From assembly GCA_958430865.1 (NCBI GenBank), contig CAUDNR010001014.1, positions 2,983 through 21,123 on the forward strand: 18,141 bases of DNA. Direction: 5' to 3'. Source of the DNA: Entrophospora sp. SA101. Taxonomy: Eukaryota; Glomeromycota; Glomeromycetes; Entrophosporales; Entrophosporaceae. Below, in pieces: positions 1 through 10,506 of the stretch. Position 1 is the stretch's first letter. Each line of letters opens with the position of its first letter. The notes beneath the pieces are model-generated. The model made no database searches and was not told the DNA's origin. It was given only the letters and a program-made list of their open reading frames with translations. The translations under genes and the position numbers were made by a program.

Positions 1-55
1 AGTAGACCTTATGTAAATGAGTTTCATATTAACTATTTTTGTCTAGACAAATATC

Positions 56-164
56 ATGATCACATTACATGATAATATAATTGTGATGTTAGACAACATA
101 TTGATCCCTGAAAGTCTTGATAATACCAATGTTCACTTTGTCTGGTTTTGTTGCAGCATGCCCC
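56..164 (-). repeat. Dispersed repeat, copy A (inverted relative to 13019-13108)
   Basis: Read on the minus strand, this stretch begins ggggcatgctgcaac and ends gtaatgtgatcat. The same start, order of words and end recur on the plus strand at 13019-13108; the first 44 bases differ at about three positions and the middle has small indels. The shared core is caaaaccagacaaagtgaac. Two copies about 13 kb apart in opposite orientation argue for a dispersed repeat or the end of a transposon family. No coding potential is visible and the family is not recognised. Confidence 0.75.
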
Positions 165-979
165 AAGTTATGTTTATCAAAACAGCATTACTTTTTATTT
201 CAAAGCTAACCAATATTACCTTTATAAACTTGGTGAGCAGTTGAAAAGATGTAAAATATTGTAAGTTTTTAAATTTTGATAAAAAACAAAGGAAAAAATG
301 GGGCAGGAGATTATCAGGAGTAATGACCAAAAATAGATAATTAATTTCCAAATGCGGTAATTTGGTTGATAAATTTTAATACCAAGATTTTTTTCTATTT
401 TATTAATAACCTCTCCTAATTTTTTTCCAAAAGAAGGAATAAGTCCTAAAAAATCTGTGTCTCAAATTTGGTGGAGATTGGTGAGCAAAGAAGGGTTAAA
501 ATTAAGGTTTGTGGCTAATTTTATCAATAGAATTTTGATGTTGATCACCAAAAAATTTCAGAAATGCACTTCCCAATTGTTTAATGTGACACATTGTTCA
601 ACTAATAATAATATTATTATGTTGATGTTTTAAAATACTCATGTTACTGTGGCTTTTAAAGACAATCCTAATTGTCATCCTAATGCTAAATTGGGAAGGT
701 GCAATGTTTAAATATATATTACATATGTAAAAGAAAAATCTTGTCATCTCAACTGACCCTTTTAACTTCAACTCTCTAATTATTACCTTTACTGTTATCT
801 TTACTATTAATTGTTTCAAAACACATATATTGATTGCTATCTTTATATTTTATAATATCAAAAATATCACTATCATTATCATCATCATCTTATTTTCTCA
901 TTTATTACCAAATTTTTACTGCCTTCTGTTACATTTTGAATTGCGGGTCTATCAATGGAACTGCTACATACAGGAGTGA
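165..979. other. Intergenic, AT-rich, no supported gene
   Basis: No reading frame here looks like a protein. The one structure I can see is a weak inverted repeat: tgcacttcccaatt at 565-578 pairs with aattgggaaggtgca at 689-703 (14 of 15, one bulged base), with the short palindrome aataatattatt in the loop. This could be the eroded end pair of a small element. The rest is simple AT-rich sequence. Confidence 0.5.
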
Positions 980-1360
980 CAAATTTATAGAGACATCATT
1001 GTCAAAGGATTTCCCAACCCTGACATGTATAAGAAAATAATTGTGCAAAAGGAAATTTACCATTTTGAAATTGATAGCAAAAGTGCATCAAGACAACAAT
1101 GTCCTCTCCAAAATGCATTTTCATTGACGGTTCACAAAACTCAAGGTTTAACCTTACCACACATAATGCTAAATGTTGACAAAAACATGTCTGCAGAAGG
1201 TCAAGTATACATTGTGATGCATTGAGCCACTTTTCTGGATAAGTTGCACATCTTTGGATTTGACTATTCTCAGCTAAAAGTCTCTAGAGCAGCCTTAGAA
1301 GAATATAAAAGATTGGAAGTTGTGAATAACAATGGGTTGCAATCATTGCAATCATTATAA
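980..1360 (+). pseudogene. PIF1-like / helitron-type helicase, C-terminal relic
   Basis: PIF1-family helicases are SF1B DNA helicases; in fungi many copies sit in Helitron transposons. The frame here reads QQCPLQNAFSLTVHKTQGLT, the family signature around helicase motif V, then LPHIMLNVDKNMSAEGQVYI, the lead-in to motif VI. At motif VI, where the family has a Ser-Arg (the Arg being the arginine finger), the sequence reads His followed by an in-frame TGA at 1223-1225. The same frame then stays open as ATFLDKLHIFGFDYSQLKVS until a TAA at 1358-1360, which is the usual family C-terminus. Upstream, the frame is closed by TGA at 977-979, so the Walker A and B regions are absent. This is the last ~125 codons of a dead gene. 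Family identification is firm; whether it came from a Helitron or a host gene cannot be told from this piece. Confidence 0.8.
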
Positions 1361-1610
1361 ATAATAACATAACAACAATAATAACAAATGTTATAAATAA
1401 TAATCTGACAACAGCAACAATGATAATGGTCGCCTGTTTCCCCTCCTTGATGATTGTGTAAAAAAAAAAACTTATTTATTTAAAATAAAATTGAATTCGA
1501 TCAATGAAATTTAAGATGGGATGTGTCTGTGAAACGTGAACTTGATACGTTAACGTTGATGTGACTCACATCAACCGATCCCTTCTCTTCTAACACTTGT
1601 TTTTTATGTA

Positions 1611-2315
1611 TGGTGTGCCGCATCTAAAGACATCAAAAAAAAAATTGCAAATCTTTAAACCCTGATAACTTTGGAAATATTTGTTGGCCCATAAAAAACT
1701 CTCTATTTTTGCAATCTTTGGAACATAAATAACAATGTAATAGAGAGATTTTTTAAAGTTAATTAGTAAAATAAAGAGTTATAGGGGTTTAAAATTAAGT
1801 AATTTTATTACTAATTTAAAAAATTCGGCACGCCTATCAAACTAATTTGACCAATCAGAAAACTAAATTTATCACGTGATGCATCTAACAATTTTTTCTT
1901 AATCATTCAACATTCAATGATAATACACCTACATCCATTAACATAAATTCTGGCAATTTTTTAATGAGATTTATATTTTTTTTTTTTGTGTAAATATTAC
2001 AGCTTTTCCTGAAAATCCTAATCTATAAGCACTCATAAATCTATAACATCTTCTAGCAAATTTTCCAATTTTACAAAGTGAAACCGAGTTCAATGCCAGA
2101 GGAACAGTTCTTTCTAATTCTTTAAATAAATAATTACAATTCTTTCTAGTGTATTCTTTAGTTACTTCCCAAAAAACTTTTTATATAATTCACAATGATA
2201 CTTCGGATAAAAGTTAAATATTTTTTTATCTGGATGATTTCTTAATCAGGAAGGATCACCATTAAAATTTTCGGTAAATGGCGCAGCATTTGATGTCTTT
2301 AGATGCGGCGCACCA
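1611..2315 (-). mobile_element. Tc1/mariner-type (IS630-like) transposon relic with 27-bp inverted ends
   Basis: The left end at 1611-1637 starts tggtgtgccgcatctaaaga; the reverse complement of 2289-2315 starts tggtgcgccgcatctaaaga. The two 27-bp ends match at 26 positions. Both ends abut a TA dinucleotide (1609-1610 and 2316-2317), the target duplication of the Tc1/mariner/IS630 superfamily. The interior carries a degraded C-terminal transposase piece on the minus strand, listed separately, which independently supports the superfamily. At 705 bp the element is internally deleted (family members carrying a full transposase are over 1 kb), so it is non-autonomous. Confidence 0.85.
1971..2244 (-). 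pseudogene. DDE_3 (Tc1/mariner, IS630-like) transposase, C-terminal relic
   Basis: On the minus strand one frame reads LRNHPDKKIFNFYPKYHCEL, ending at a TAA (2162-2164) shortly after a KKFFGK segment. The FYPKYHCEL motif sits just ahead of the last catalytic acid in fungal DDE_3 transposases, where family members continue with an N-x-IE-x-FW type motif. After a frameshift at about 2163-2165 the next frame reads VTKEYTRKNCNYLFKELERT and then KIGKFARRCYRFMSAYRLGF, the typical RFARKS-RYMDAY C-terminal signature of the same family, ending at 1971. The catalytic Glu region itself is corrupted (LYKKFFGK), and all upstream domains (helix-turn-helix, first two Asp) are missing. It lies inside the TA-flanked element 1611-2315. 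Recognition rests on motif memory, not a search. Confidence 0.75.
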
Positions 2316-2459
2316 TAACATAATAAATGCATAAAATTTGCATTAATTAATTCCTGGTGGATCACGAATTAAACGTTTCTTTATTACTGTATTAAATTTG
2401 TATATATTAATATAAATCTTATATCGGCACGGTTAGCAAACAAATACTAAAATAATAAT
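2316..2459. other. Short AT-rich spacer between two transposon relics
   Basis: No gene visible. It contains the word atcggcac (2423-2430), also found at 3053-3060 (as atcggcgc) and, in reverse complement, at 3108-3115, so it may be part of the same small-element family as the palindrome at 3046-3123. Confidence 0.3.
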
Positions 2460-2896
2460 GGGCGCCTTCAAAAATTATCAGATTGAGATTGAGATTGATT
2501 TCGATCTGCGTTCAAAAATTTCCATATTGAGATTGATTTCTATCTGAGATTGAGATTGAGATCGAATTTTAATATGAAATTTCAATCTAGTAAGATTGAA
2601 AAAATAAACAAACAAAATAAATAAAAAAAAAATAAAAATAAATAAAATTTTTTTTAAAAAAAAAAATGGAAAATATTGAAGTACCCAAAAAACAAAGACA
2701 TCAATACTAAATCATTAGCATTAGTATTTGTAAGTTCAAGGTCCGATTCATTTCTTTGATGATTAATAAAAGAGAAAAGAGACGTAAAAATTCCATTTTT
2801 AATTAATAATTGTCGATCATCTTGATTGAAAATTTCAATTTCAATCCAATCAAATATTCAATCTCAATCTCAATATAATAATTTTTGAAAGCACCC
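2460..2896. mobile_element. Hairpin MITE with GATTGA-repeat ends, PIF/Harbinger-like
   Basis: The left end (gggcgccttcaaaaattatc then three GATTGA-type units) and the reverse complement of the right end (gggtgctttcaaaaattatt then the same units) agree at about 35 of 39 positions. The GGG start and a 3-bp direct flank AAT on each side (2457-2459 and 2897-2899) fit the PIF/Harbinger style, though that superfamily usually targets TWA, so the class is tentative. The left arm contains a 44-bp-period tandem duplication (ttcaaaaatt at 2467 and 2511). The ~440-bp interior has poly-A-rich sequence and no coding potential, so the element depends on transposase from elsewhere. Confidence 0.7.
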
Positions 2897-3045
2897 AATA
2901 TCTCAATAATTTTAATTAACATTCCTACATATTCACTTATGACTGTACTAGTGATTTGGAAATCCCATCTTGTGCTGCAGATCATGTGGATATTACTCTC
3001 GATCAGAAAAAGGAATTGTATGTAATGTTCGTGTCAATAAAAACC

Positions 3046-3123
3046 AAATTCAATCGGCGCGTATATTAAAAATAGAGTGATCAACACATATTTTATGTGA
3101 CATACTGCGTGCCGATTGAATTT
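3046..3123. repeat. 78-bp imperfect palindrome (mini-MITE or cruciform site)
   Basis: Left arm aaattcaatcggcgc (3046-3060) pairs with right arm gtgccgattgaattt (3109-3123) at 14 of 15 positions. In the centre a second nested inverted repeat, cacata (3085-3090) and tatgtg (3094-3099), is separated by 3 bases. The G+C-rich arm tips stand out in AT-rich DNA. No clear target duplication flanks it. It lies about 520 bp upstream of the KH-domain gene start. Confidence 0.6.
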
Positions 3124-3639
3124 TTAATGCGGGTTCCTAAACTGTAATGTACACGAGTGAGAGAAAATATCACGTAAAAACAGTTTTGACCAATGAAAGA
3201 AAAATTGTTTTAAAATCAAAAGTTTGGCTTCATTGATTTCTAAATAAATCTTTTGGTGTAATTATTTTGAATTGGTTATTCTGAGGAATATATAATCATT
3301 TTTGGGCCATTGTAACATAATAGATAAATGGTAAAAAATAACGAATTGTGTGTATTGCACCTTGAGCAACAATCATTGAATTATTCTTTTTAACTCTCAC
3401 GTTTGGTGGCAAGTTGTTATTTAAAAAATAAAAATATACAATTAAGCTTGATGGTCATCTATTGGTAACCTTAAAAAACTAGATTTTTTATAATTAGGTT
3501 TTAATAAGGTGTGATTGCAGATTATTCTAGATTAATTTCCATCTATGGTATACGCATGAAAATTTTCAATTTAACTTTTTTTTTTTATTCTTGTATATAT
3601 ATTTAAAAAAAAAATTTTTTTTAATTTTTAAAAAAGAAA
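3124..3639 (+). other. 5' region of the KH-domain gene
   Basis: This holds no gene of its own. It contains a CCAAT box (gaccaatgaaag, CCAAT at 3190-3194) and long poly-A/poly-T runs just before the start codon (3600-3639). Distance from the CCAAT to the ATG is about 445 bp. Promoter assignment is inference from position only. Confidence 0.35.
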
Positions 3640-6305
3640 ATGTCAACGCAAAATAAAACGTTAGTAAAGGATTGATTACTTTTGTTCATAATAAATTTGA
3701 GTATTTGTTAAAATGCCATTCGTTTACATTTACATTTATCCATCCATGTAAATAAATAACAAACCCATAGACGTAAACGTAAGTGGGATCTTGATGATCA
3801 AGGAAAAGAAGCGCCACCCTCTTCTTCTACTACTACTAGTGCACCCACACCTAAATCAATCAAAATTGAAACTAGTAGTGACGCTTCTGGCTCTACTGCA
3901 CCATCGCCGACTCATTCTAATACTTCTGAAAGCGTTGATCCAAATATTGCTGCTGGTTAGTCATCAAAGACAAAATTTTTATTATTATTATTTACACATT
4001 GACACACCTTTTGTATTAATTTTCCTTCCCCTCCCTAATCAAATAAAACTTGTTTAGCTGTAGCTGTTGCAAAAATTAATGCGATGCTCGCTGCTAAAGG
4101 TATTCAAGTTCCTAATAAACCTGTGGCTGTTGCATCAGCAAGAGCAGAGACCTCAGAAAATGGTGCATCCGAGGTAATTATTAATATGATTTTATATTTT
4201 GATGCCACTTGTAAAAATTAAAAAGATGAATCTTGTTGATACATTTTATTTATTTTATTTTATTTTCTTCATAAATAAATTGTAATAAAAAAGGAACCAA
4301 AACACTTAAAGTCTACAATTAAAGAGTCTGACATGGAGTTTACACAAGATATTACAATTAATGATTGTAAAAATAGATACCTTTTAACAAAAGGAGCTAC
4401 CCAACAAATGGTAATATGTCACGAATTATCTTGGTTTGTTTAATTTGTTTTCTAATCATCGTCATCATAATTGATTTTCTAAACATGGTAGATTCAAAAA
4501 GAAACTGGAGCAGGTTGATACTTTATTGGTTTATTTTATTCGTTAATTTTATATTTGGAAATGAAGATATATTATTATTAACAATAATAACTTTACATAT
4601 GTGTCCAGACGTGACAACAAGAGGAAAATATTATCCTGAAAAAAGTCTTGTAACTGATAAAGATCCTCCGCTTTATTTGCATGTGACAGCACCCAGTAAA
4701 GAATCATTAGACGCTGCAGTTAAGAAAATTGATGAATTGATGGAACAATATTTTGCTCCTGCTCCACAAACTTCAACTCCACGTCCATCAGCTTCTCACA
4801 TAGCGGGGGTATATTTTTTTATTATTTTAATAACGATTATACTTTTTCAAATAAATAAGTTTCATTTATTTTATTTTATATTTAATATAATTTAGCGGCA
4901 ATTTGTTCAAGATAAAGTATTTGTGGGAATAGAACCTGACCGCACATTTAATGCGAGAGCAAAAATCGTTGGACCACAAGGAGCTTACGTTAAACACATT
5001 CAAGCAGAAACTAGTGCAAAAGTACAATTGAAAGGTCGAGGTTCTGGTTATGTTGAGCCTACATCGGGAACAGAAGCTTTTGAACCACTTCATATTCATA
5101 TCACGTGAGTTTCATTATATTATATTTTATTTCTCGTTTAATTATTTACGTAACTTAATGTAAATCTATATTGTCTATTTTATTTAGATGCTGGAGTCAG
5201 GAAGGACTTGAGAAGGCAAAAAAATTATGTGAAGATCTTATTAGTACAGTAAAGTCAGAATGGGATAAACATAAAGCACAACAAGCTACATACCCTACTT
5301 ATGGAAGATCACCGTATCCTCGTCCTCCAGCTTATGGCCTACCACCAACTTTACCAGGGGTATTTGTCAAGTTTTATTTTATATATATGTATATATATTT
5401 ATCACAACAATAGTAATGATAACGGTAATGATAATGAATTATAGGGCTATCCACCACCACCAGCTAACCCACCACTACCAAGTGGGCCAGCTCCACCGCC
5501 ACCACCACCTTTACCAAGTAGCAACCCACCACCACCACCACCAACACCACCACCACCTCCTTCGCTTCCACCATCTTCGTCATCAGCTGCTTCTTCCTTA
5601 GCTTCACCAACTTCCACTGCTGCATCTCAACCGCCTCTTCCATCTTATCCACCTGCGACTCCTTCATCACAAATATCTTCTACACCACCTCAACCAAATT
5701 CTTCAACAAAACCTTCTGCTGCTACTACTGCTACTAATAATAATAATATTGCATATAATAGTAATAATTCATCGAATTTATATTCAACTACATCAAATGC
5801 TTATGGTCAATACCCAGCAGCGAATGCTCAAAGTGCTAATGCAAATGCCACCGCGTATAATCCTTATAATCCATACAATCAGTCCAGATACTATCAATAT
5901 CCTCAATACAATTATTATTCACAAACCAATTCAACACAAGCAACCGACTATTCTAATTATTATTATGGATATTCAGGATATCCAGCTACTACTACTGCTG
6001 CTGCTACAGGATATCAAGCCAATACTGCAGCATATCCTACACAAACAACAGCAACAGCAGCAACAACAGCAACAACAGCAGCAGCCACCGCAACTACATC
6101 ACCAACAACTGTAAGCTCTGCGGCAACTACATCACCTTATTCAACTGCTACTGCCACCACTGCCATTGGTACAGCAAATACTTCATCATCATCAGCTTAC
6201 AATGCTAACGCAACAAGTTCTGCTGCATCTACATCATCATCTTCATATGAAGATAAAAAACAACCTACATCTTATCATGCAGTTCCACCACCAGACTTCT
6301 TATGA
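3640..6305 (+). CDS. KH-domain splicing factor, KHDC4 (BLOM7)-like, nine exons
   Basis: KHDC4/BLOM7 is an RNA-binding pre-mRNA splicing protein linked to the Prp19 complex in animals. Exons: 3640-3659, 3771-3955, 4058-4173, 4294-4410, 4492-4513, 4609-4808, 4896-5104, 5188-5359, 5445-6305; all introns are GT-AG and phases agree, giving 633 aa. The start MSTQNKT is joined by intron 1 to RKRKWDLDDQ; an in-frame stop at 3757 rules out any start in exon 2. Residues 7-13 (TRKRKWD) resemble a UHM-ligand motif as in SF1. AKINAMLAAKG (~72-82) matches KHDC4. A first KH-like domain (~123-200) has TKGATQQM, then IQKETGA from a 22-nt exon, then DVTTRGKYYP. The second KH domain (~221-305) has FVGIEP, IVGPQGAYVKHIQAETSAKV and KGRGSGYVEP, then GLEKAKKLCEDLI. 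A proline-rich stretch (~350-405) and a Tyr/Ser/Thr/Asn-rich tail follow, ending VPPPDFL. Family membership is near certain; the fungal function is inferred. Confidence 0.93.
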
Positions 6306-7789
6306 AAATGAGGTTAGTAAATATCGGTGAAGTTTTATTTAAAATTTCTTTTTTTATTTTTTTTTTTAAATAAAATTTTATAATATATATATATTTAAAT
6401 AGTAAAATTAATTTTATTTTCTAACAAAGTGAAACAATATATATTTGTGTAAAAACGGTGCGCAATTGCGCACACTACTTACATAAAAGTTTTATTTTTC
6501 TTTAACTCCAAACTTATAAATTACAAAAATTATTTAGAGGCGAATCATTATTGGGATATTTAAAAACTTGAAATTTTCTTTAGCAACTAAAGCATATCTA
6601 AGAAGAAACAAAGTGAATAAGAAGATATATATATATATATATTAATTGATCGTTGTTTGATATCTCTCTTTCACTCTGGATCGACAATAATCGTATAAAT
6701 TTTTTCTTTTCAGTTATATATATTATATTATAATTCTGTTATATTTTGTTATAAAATCAAAGAGGAAAAAAACTAAAAATTTCTTTAACAATTTAAGTTT
6801 AGACATAAAGCAAAAATTGAAGCTAGATAACACATCCTGATTAATAAATGTCATCATTAAAATAGTTATATATATATTTCAATAAATAATAATAATAATT
6901 CACAAGGCTAGTCTTCTTTATTTGGTGATATAATAATATTCTCAATATATTGCATAAAAAATTTAATTGTTTTTTTTTATTAATTTTAGATAAATAAAAA
7001 AGATTTATTATTATTTATTATTTTTATTTATTTTTTTTTTTAAAAAAACGGACTAATATTGATTAATGTTTATAAATAGCTATTCAAAACTTGGATTTTT
7101 TATCATCAATATTATAATTTATTTGGAATGAATCGATTGGTTAGTGGTCGAATGTAGTCATTTTATCACTAGATTGTATGAAACAAAAAATATCTAATAA
7201 AATATTAAAGATAAATTTATTATATATCCTTGTATATATGTTTGTCAAATTGGTTTTTATTTATATAATATTTGATTCAAAATAATAACAATTTCTCGCT
7301 GGGCCCCGAAATCAACCGAATTAATGGTCGATCAAAATGATATTATTAATAAAAAATAGATGATCCGTAGTAGTGGAAGTAAACATAAGATGTTTTCATT
7401 TATTCATTTCATTTACTTTTATACAATTTTGGAAATTTTATTAAAGTCAGTGACAAAATTAAACCCTGAATTTTCGAGTTGAATTTGATCAATTTTGGTG
7501 TTGGCGTAACTGAATTTTTTATCCCTAATAATAACAACAAGTAAATCAAAGTAAATCAACAGATCTTTCTTTATATTATTAATGGTACTTTTGAAATCTA
7601 TTATTTTTGGCTAAATGTTTGTCGTACCTTGATTTTTTACGCCAAATATTCTTTCTTCTTTTCACCCTTTAAAGGTGAATAATAATTTTCTACTCCTCTC
7701 TCTGTTCTTTTTTTGAATTTATATACTTTGTATATAATTTTTTTACCTTTTCATATATATAATATTTTTTTAACGTTTTTATTATTGAA
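6306..7789. other. Intergenic: KH-gene 3' flank and protease 5' flank
   Basis: No coding region is visible. A donor-like gttagt follows the KH-gene stop (6313-6318), with acceptor-like tag at 6535-6537 and cag at 6711-6713, so a 3'-UTR intron is possible. (AT)n runs occur at about 6626-6644. A GC-rich perfect palindrome lies at 6458-6473. The 100 bp before the protease ATG hold pyrimidine-rich tracts (ctactcctctctctgttct, 7690-7708) and TATA-like tatatactttgtatata (7721-7737), plausible core promoter and leader for the protease. Confidence 0.5.
6458..6473. repeat. Perfect 16-bp palindrome gtgcgcaattgcgcac
   Basis: The sequence equals its own reverse complement over 16 bases and is GC-rich within a region of almost pure A and T, about 150 bp past the KH-gene stop codon. 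It could be a dimeric protein-binding site or a small remnant of an element. No family is recognised. Confidence 0.8.
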
Positions 7790-9546
<1,757 letters not shown>

Positions 9547-9764
9547 ATAATCGATTAATTAACCGATATTTGTAACATTTATTTTTTTTAAATAATAGTC
9601 TTAATTAATTTTTTTACTAAGACAAACTTTTTTTGCTTTTACTTTTTTACTTTTTTACTTTTTTTGAAAAAAAACAATAAATAATTAAAAAAAAATTAAA
9701 ATGGTTTAATTTATTATTATTATTATTATTTTAAAACAATTAAAAAAAGAACCATATATAATAA
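9547..9764. other. Shared 3' flank of two convergent genes
   Basis: The 218 bp between the protease stop (+) and the nuclease stop (-) is almost pure A/T, with three copies of a 7-base unit (acttttt) at about 9640-9663 and a TTA/TAT-repeat at 9711-9731. AATAAA-like words occur on both strands. It must hold both polyadenylation regions, so the transcripts may overlap. Confidence 0.5.
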
Positions 9765-10468
9765 TTAAATTATATTTAATTTTTTTAAATTACCCATAAT
9801 TTCAGATGAAGTTGCTTCAGGATTTGCAAGTGATATTTCCATCATCATGTTTGTCTTAAAAATTTTTTTAAAGAAAATTAATTACTATTAATGTGTAAAA
9901 TACAAATCAATCAAAAATTTTAGAAAAAAATGAAAATACATACCATAGTCAACACAGGTATAATCAATGGATTTAAAGTATAAAATGGATCAGGTCCTAA
10001 TTGACTTACTGTTGGAATCGTGATACTATCTTTTTCCAAACTAAACTCTTTATAACCGTCATTGTTATATGTGCCATCACCACCAAATTGATTGAAGTAA
10101 TCAGTATAGAGTGTATTATAACCTATTGTAGATTCTTCTGCTAGATAAACTTGATACTTGACCAATAATTGATTGAAATTTTCATTATTTTCCATATTAT
10201 TAAATGCATTCTCATAATTATCTAATAATTTCAATTTATTTAGATATTTATCTGTAATAATAGGTGGTTTCTGAAACACATGTCTTGCAGCTTGGGCCTG
10301 CTCCAAAAAATCAGATGTTAAGGATGATGTAGATAAAAATTCTCTTGTTAATTTTGTTATAGAAATTTTTTTGGTTATAGTTTTAGTTGTTTTAATTTTA
10401 TTCGATGGTGATGTTGTCATTTTTGTTGTTGATGATGTTGTTGGTGTTGGTGATGGTGATGGTGATGG

Positions 10469-10506
<38 letters not shown>

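Noticed and set aside
3742..3770. A 24-nt intron using gtaaat at 3748 and the tag before 3771, with the start codon at 3713
   Set aside because: Far shorter than any other intron here (70-143 nt). The ATG at 3640 with a 111-nt intron gives a KHDC4-like N-terminus.
5416..6114. Open frames rich in His or Gln (plus strand) and Val (minus strand) over the last exon of the KH gene
   Set aside because: They are other-frame readings of the proline- and Thr/Ala-rich coding exon. The CAA/CAG-like tract at 6040-6090 is read as Thr/Ala in the true frame, not poly-Gln.
9640..9665. Three copies of a 7-base acttttt unit
   Set aside because: Simple sequence in a poly-T-rich 3' flank, too short to carry meaning.
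9920..9938. Nuclease ending directly in the main frame with a hydrophobic VCIFIFF tail
   Set aside because: The last seven residues read into a gtatgt donor; splicing to 9854 gives a normal 29-residue tail in the same phase.
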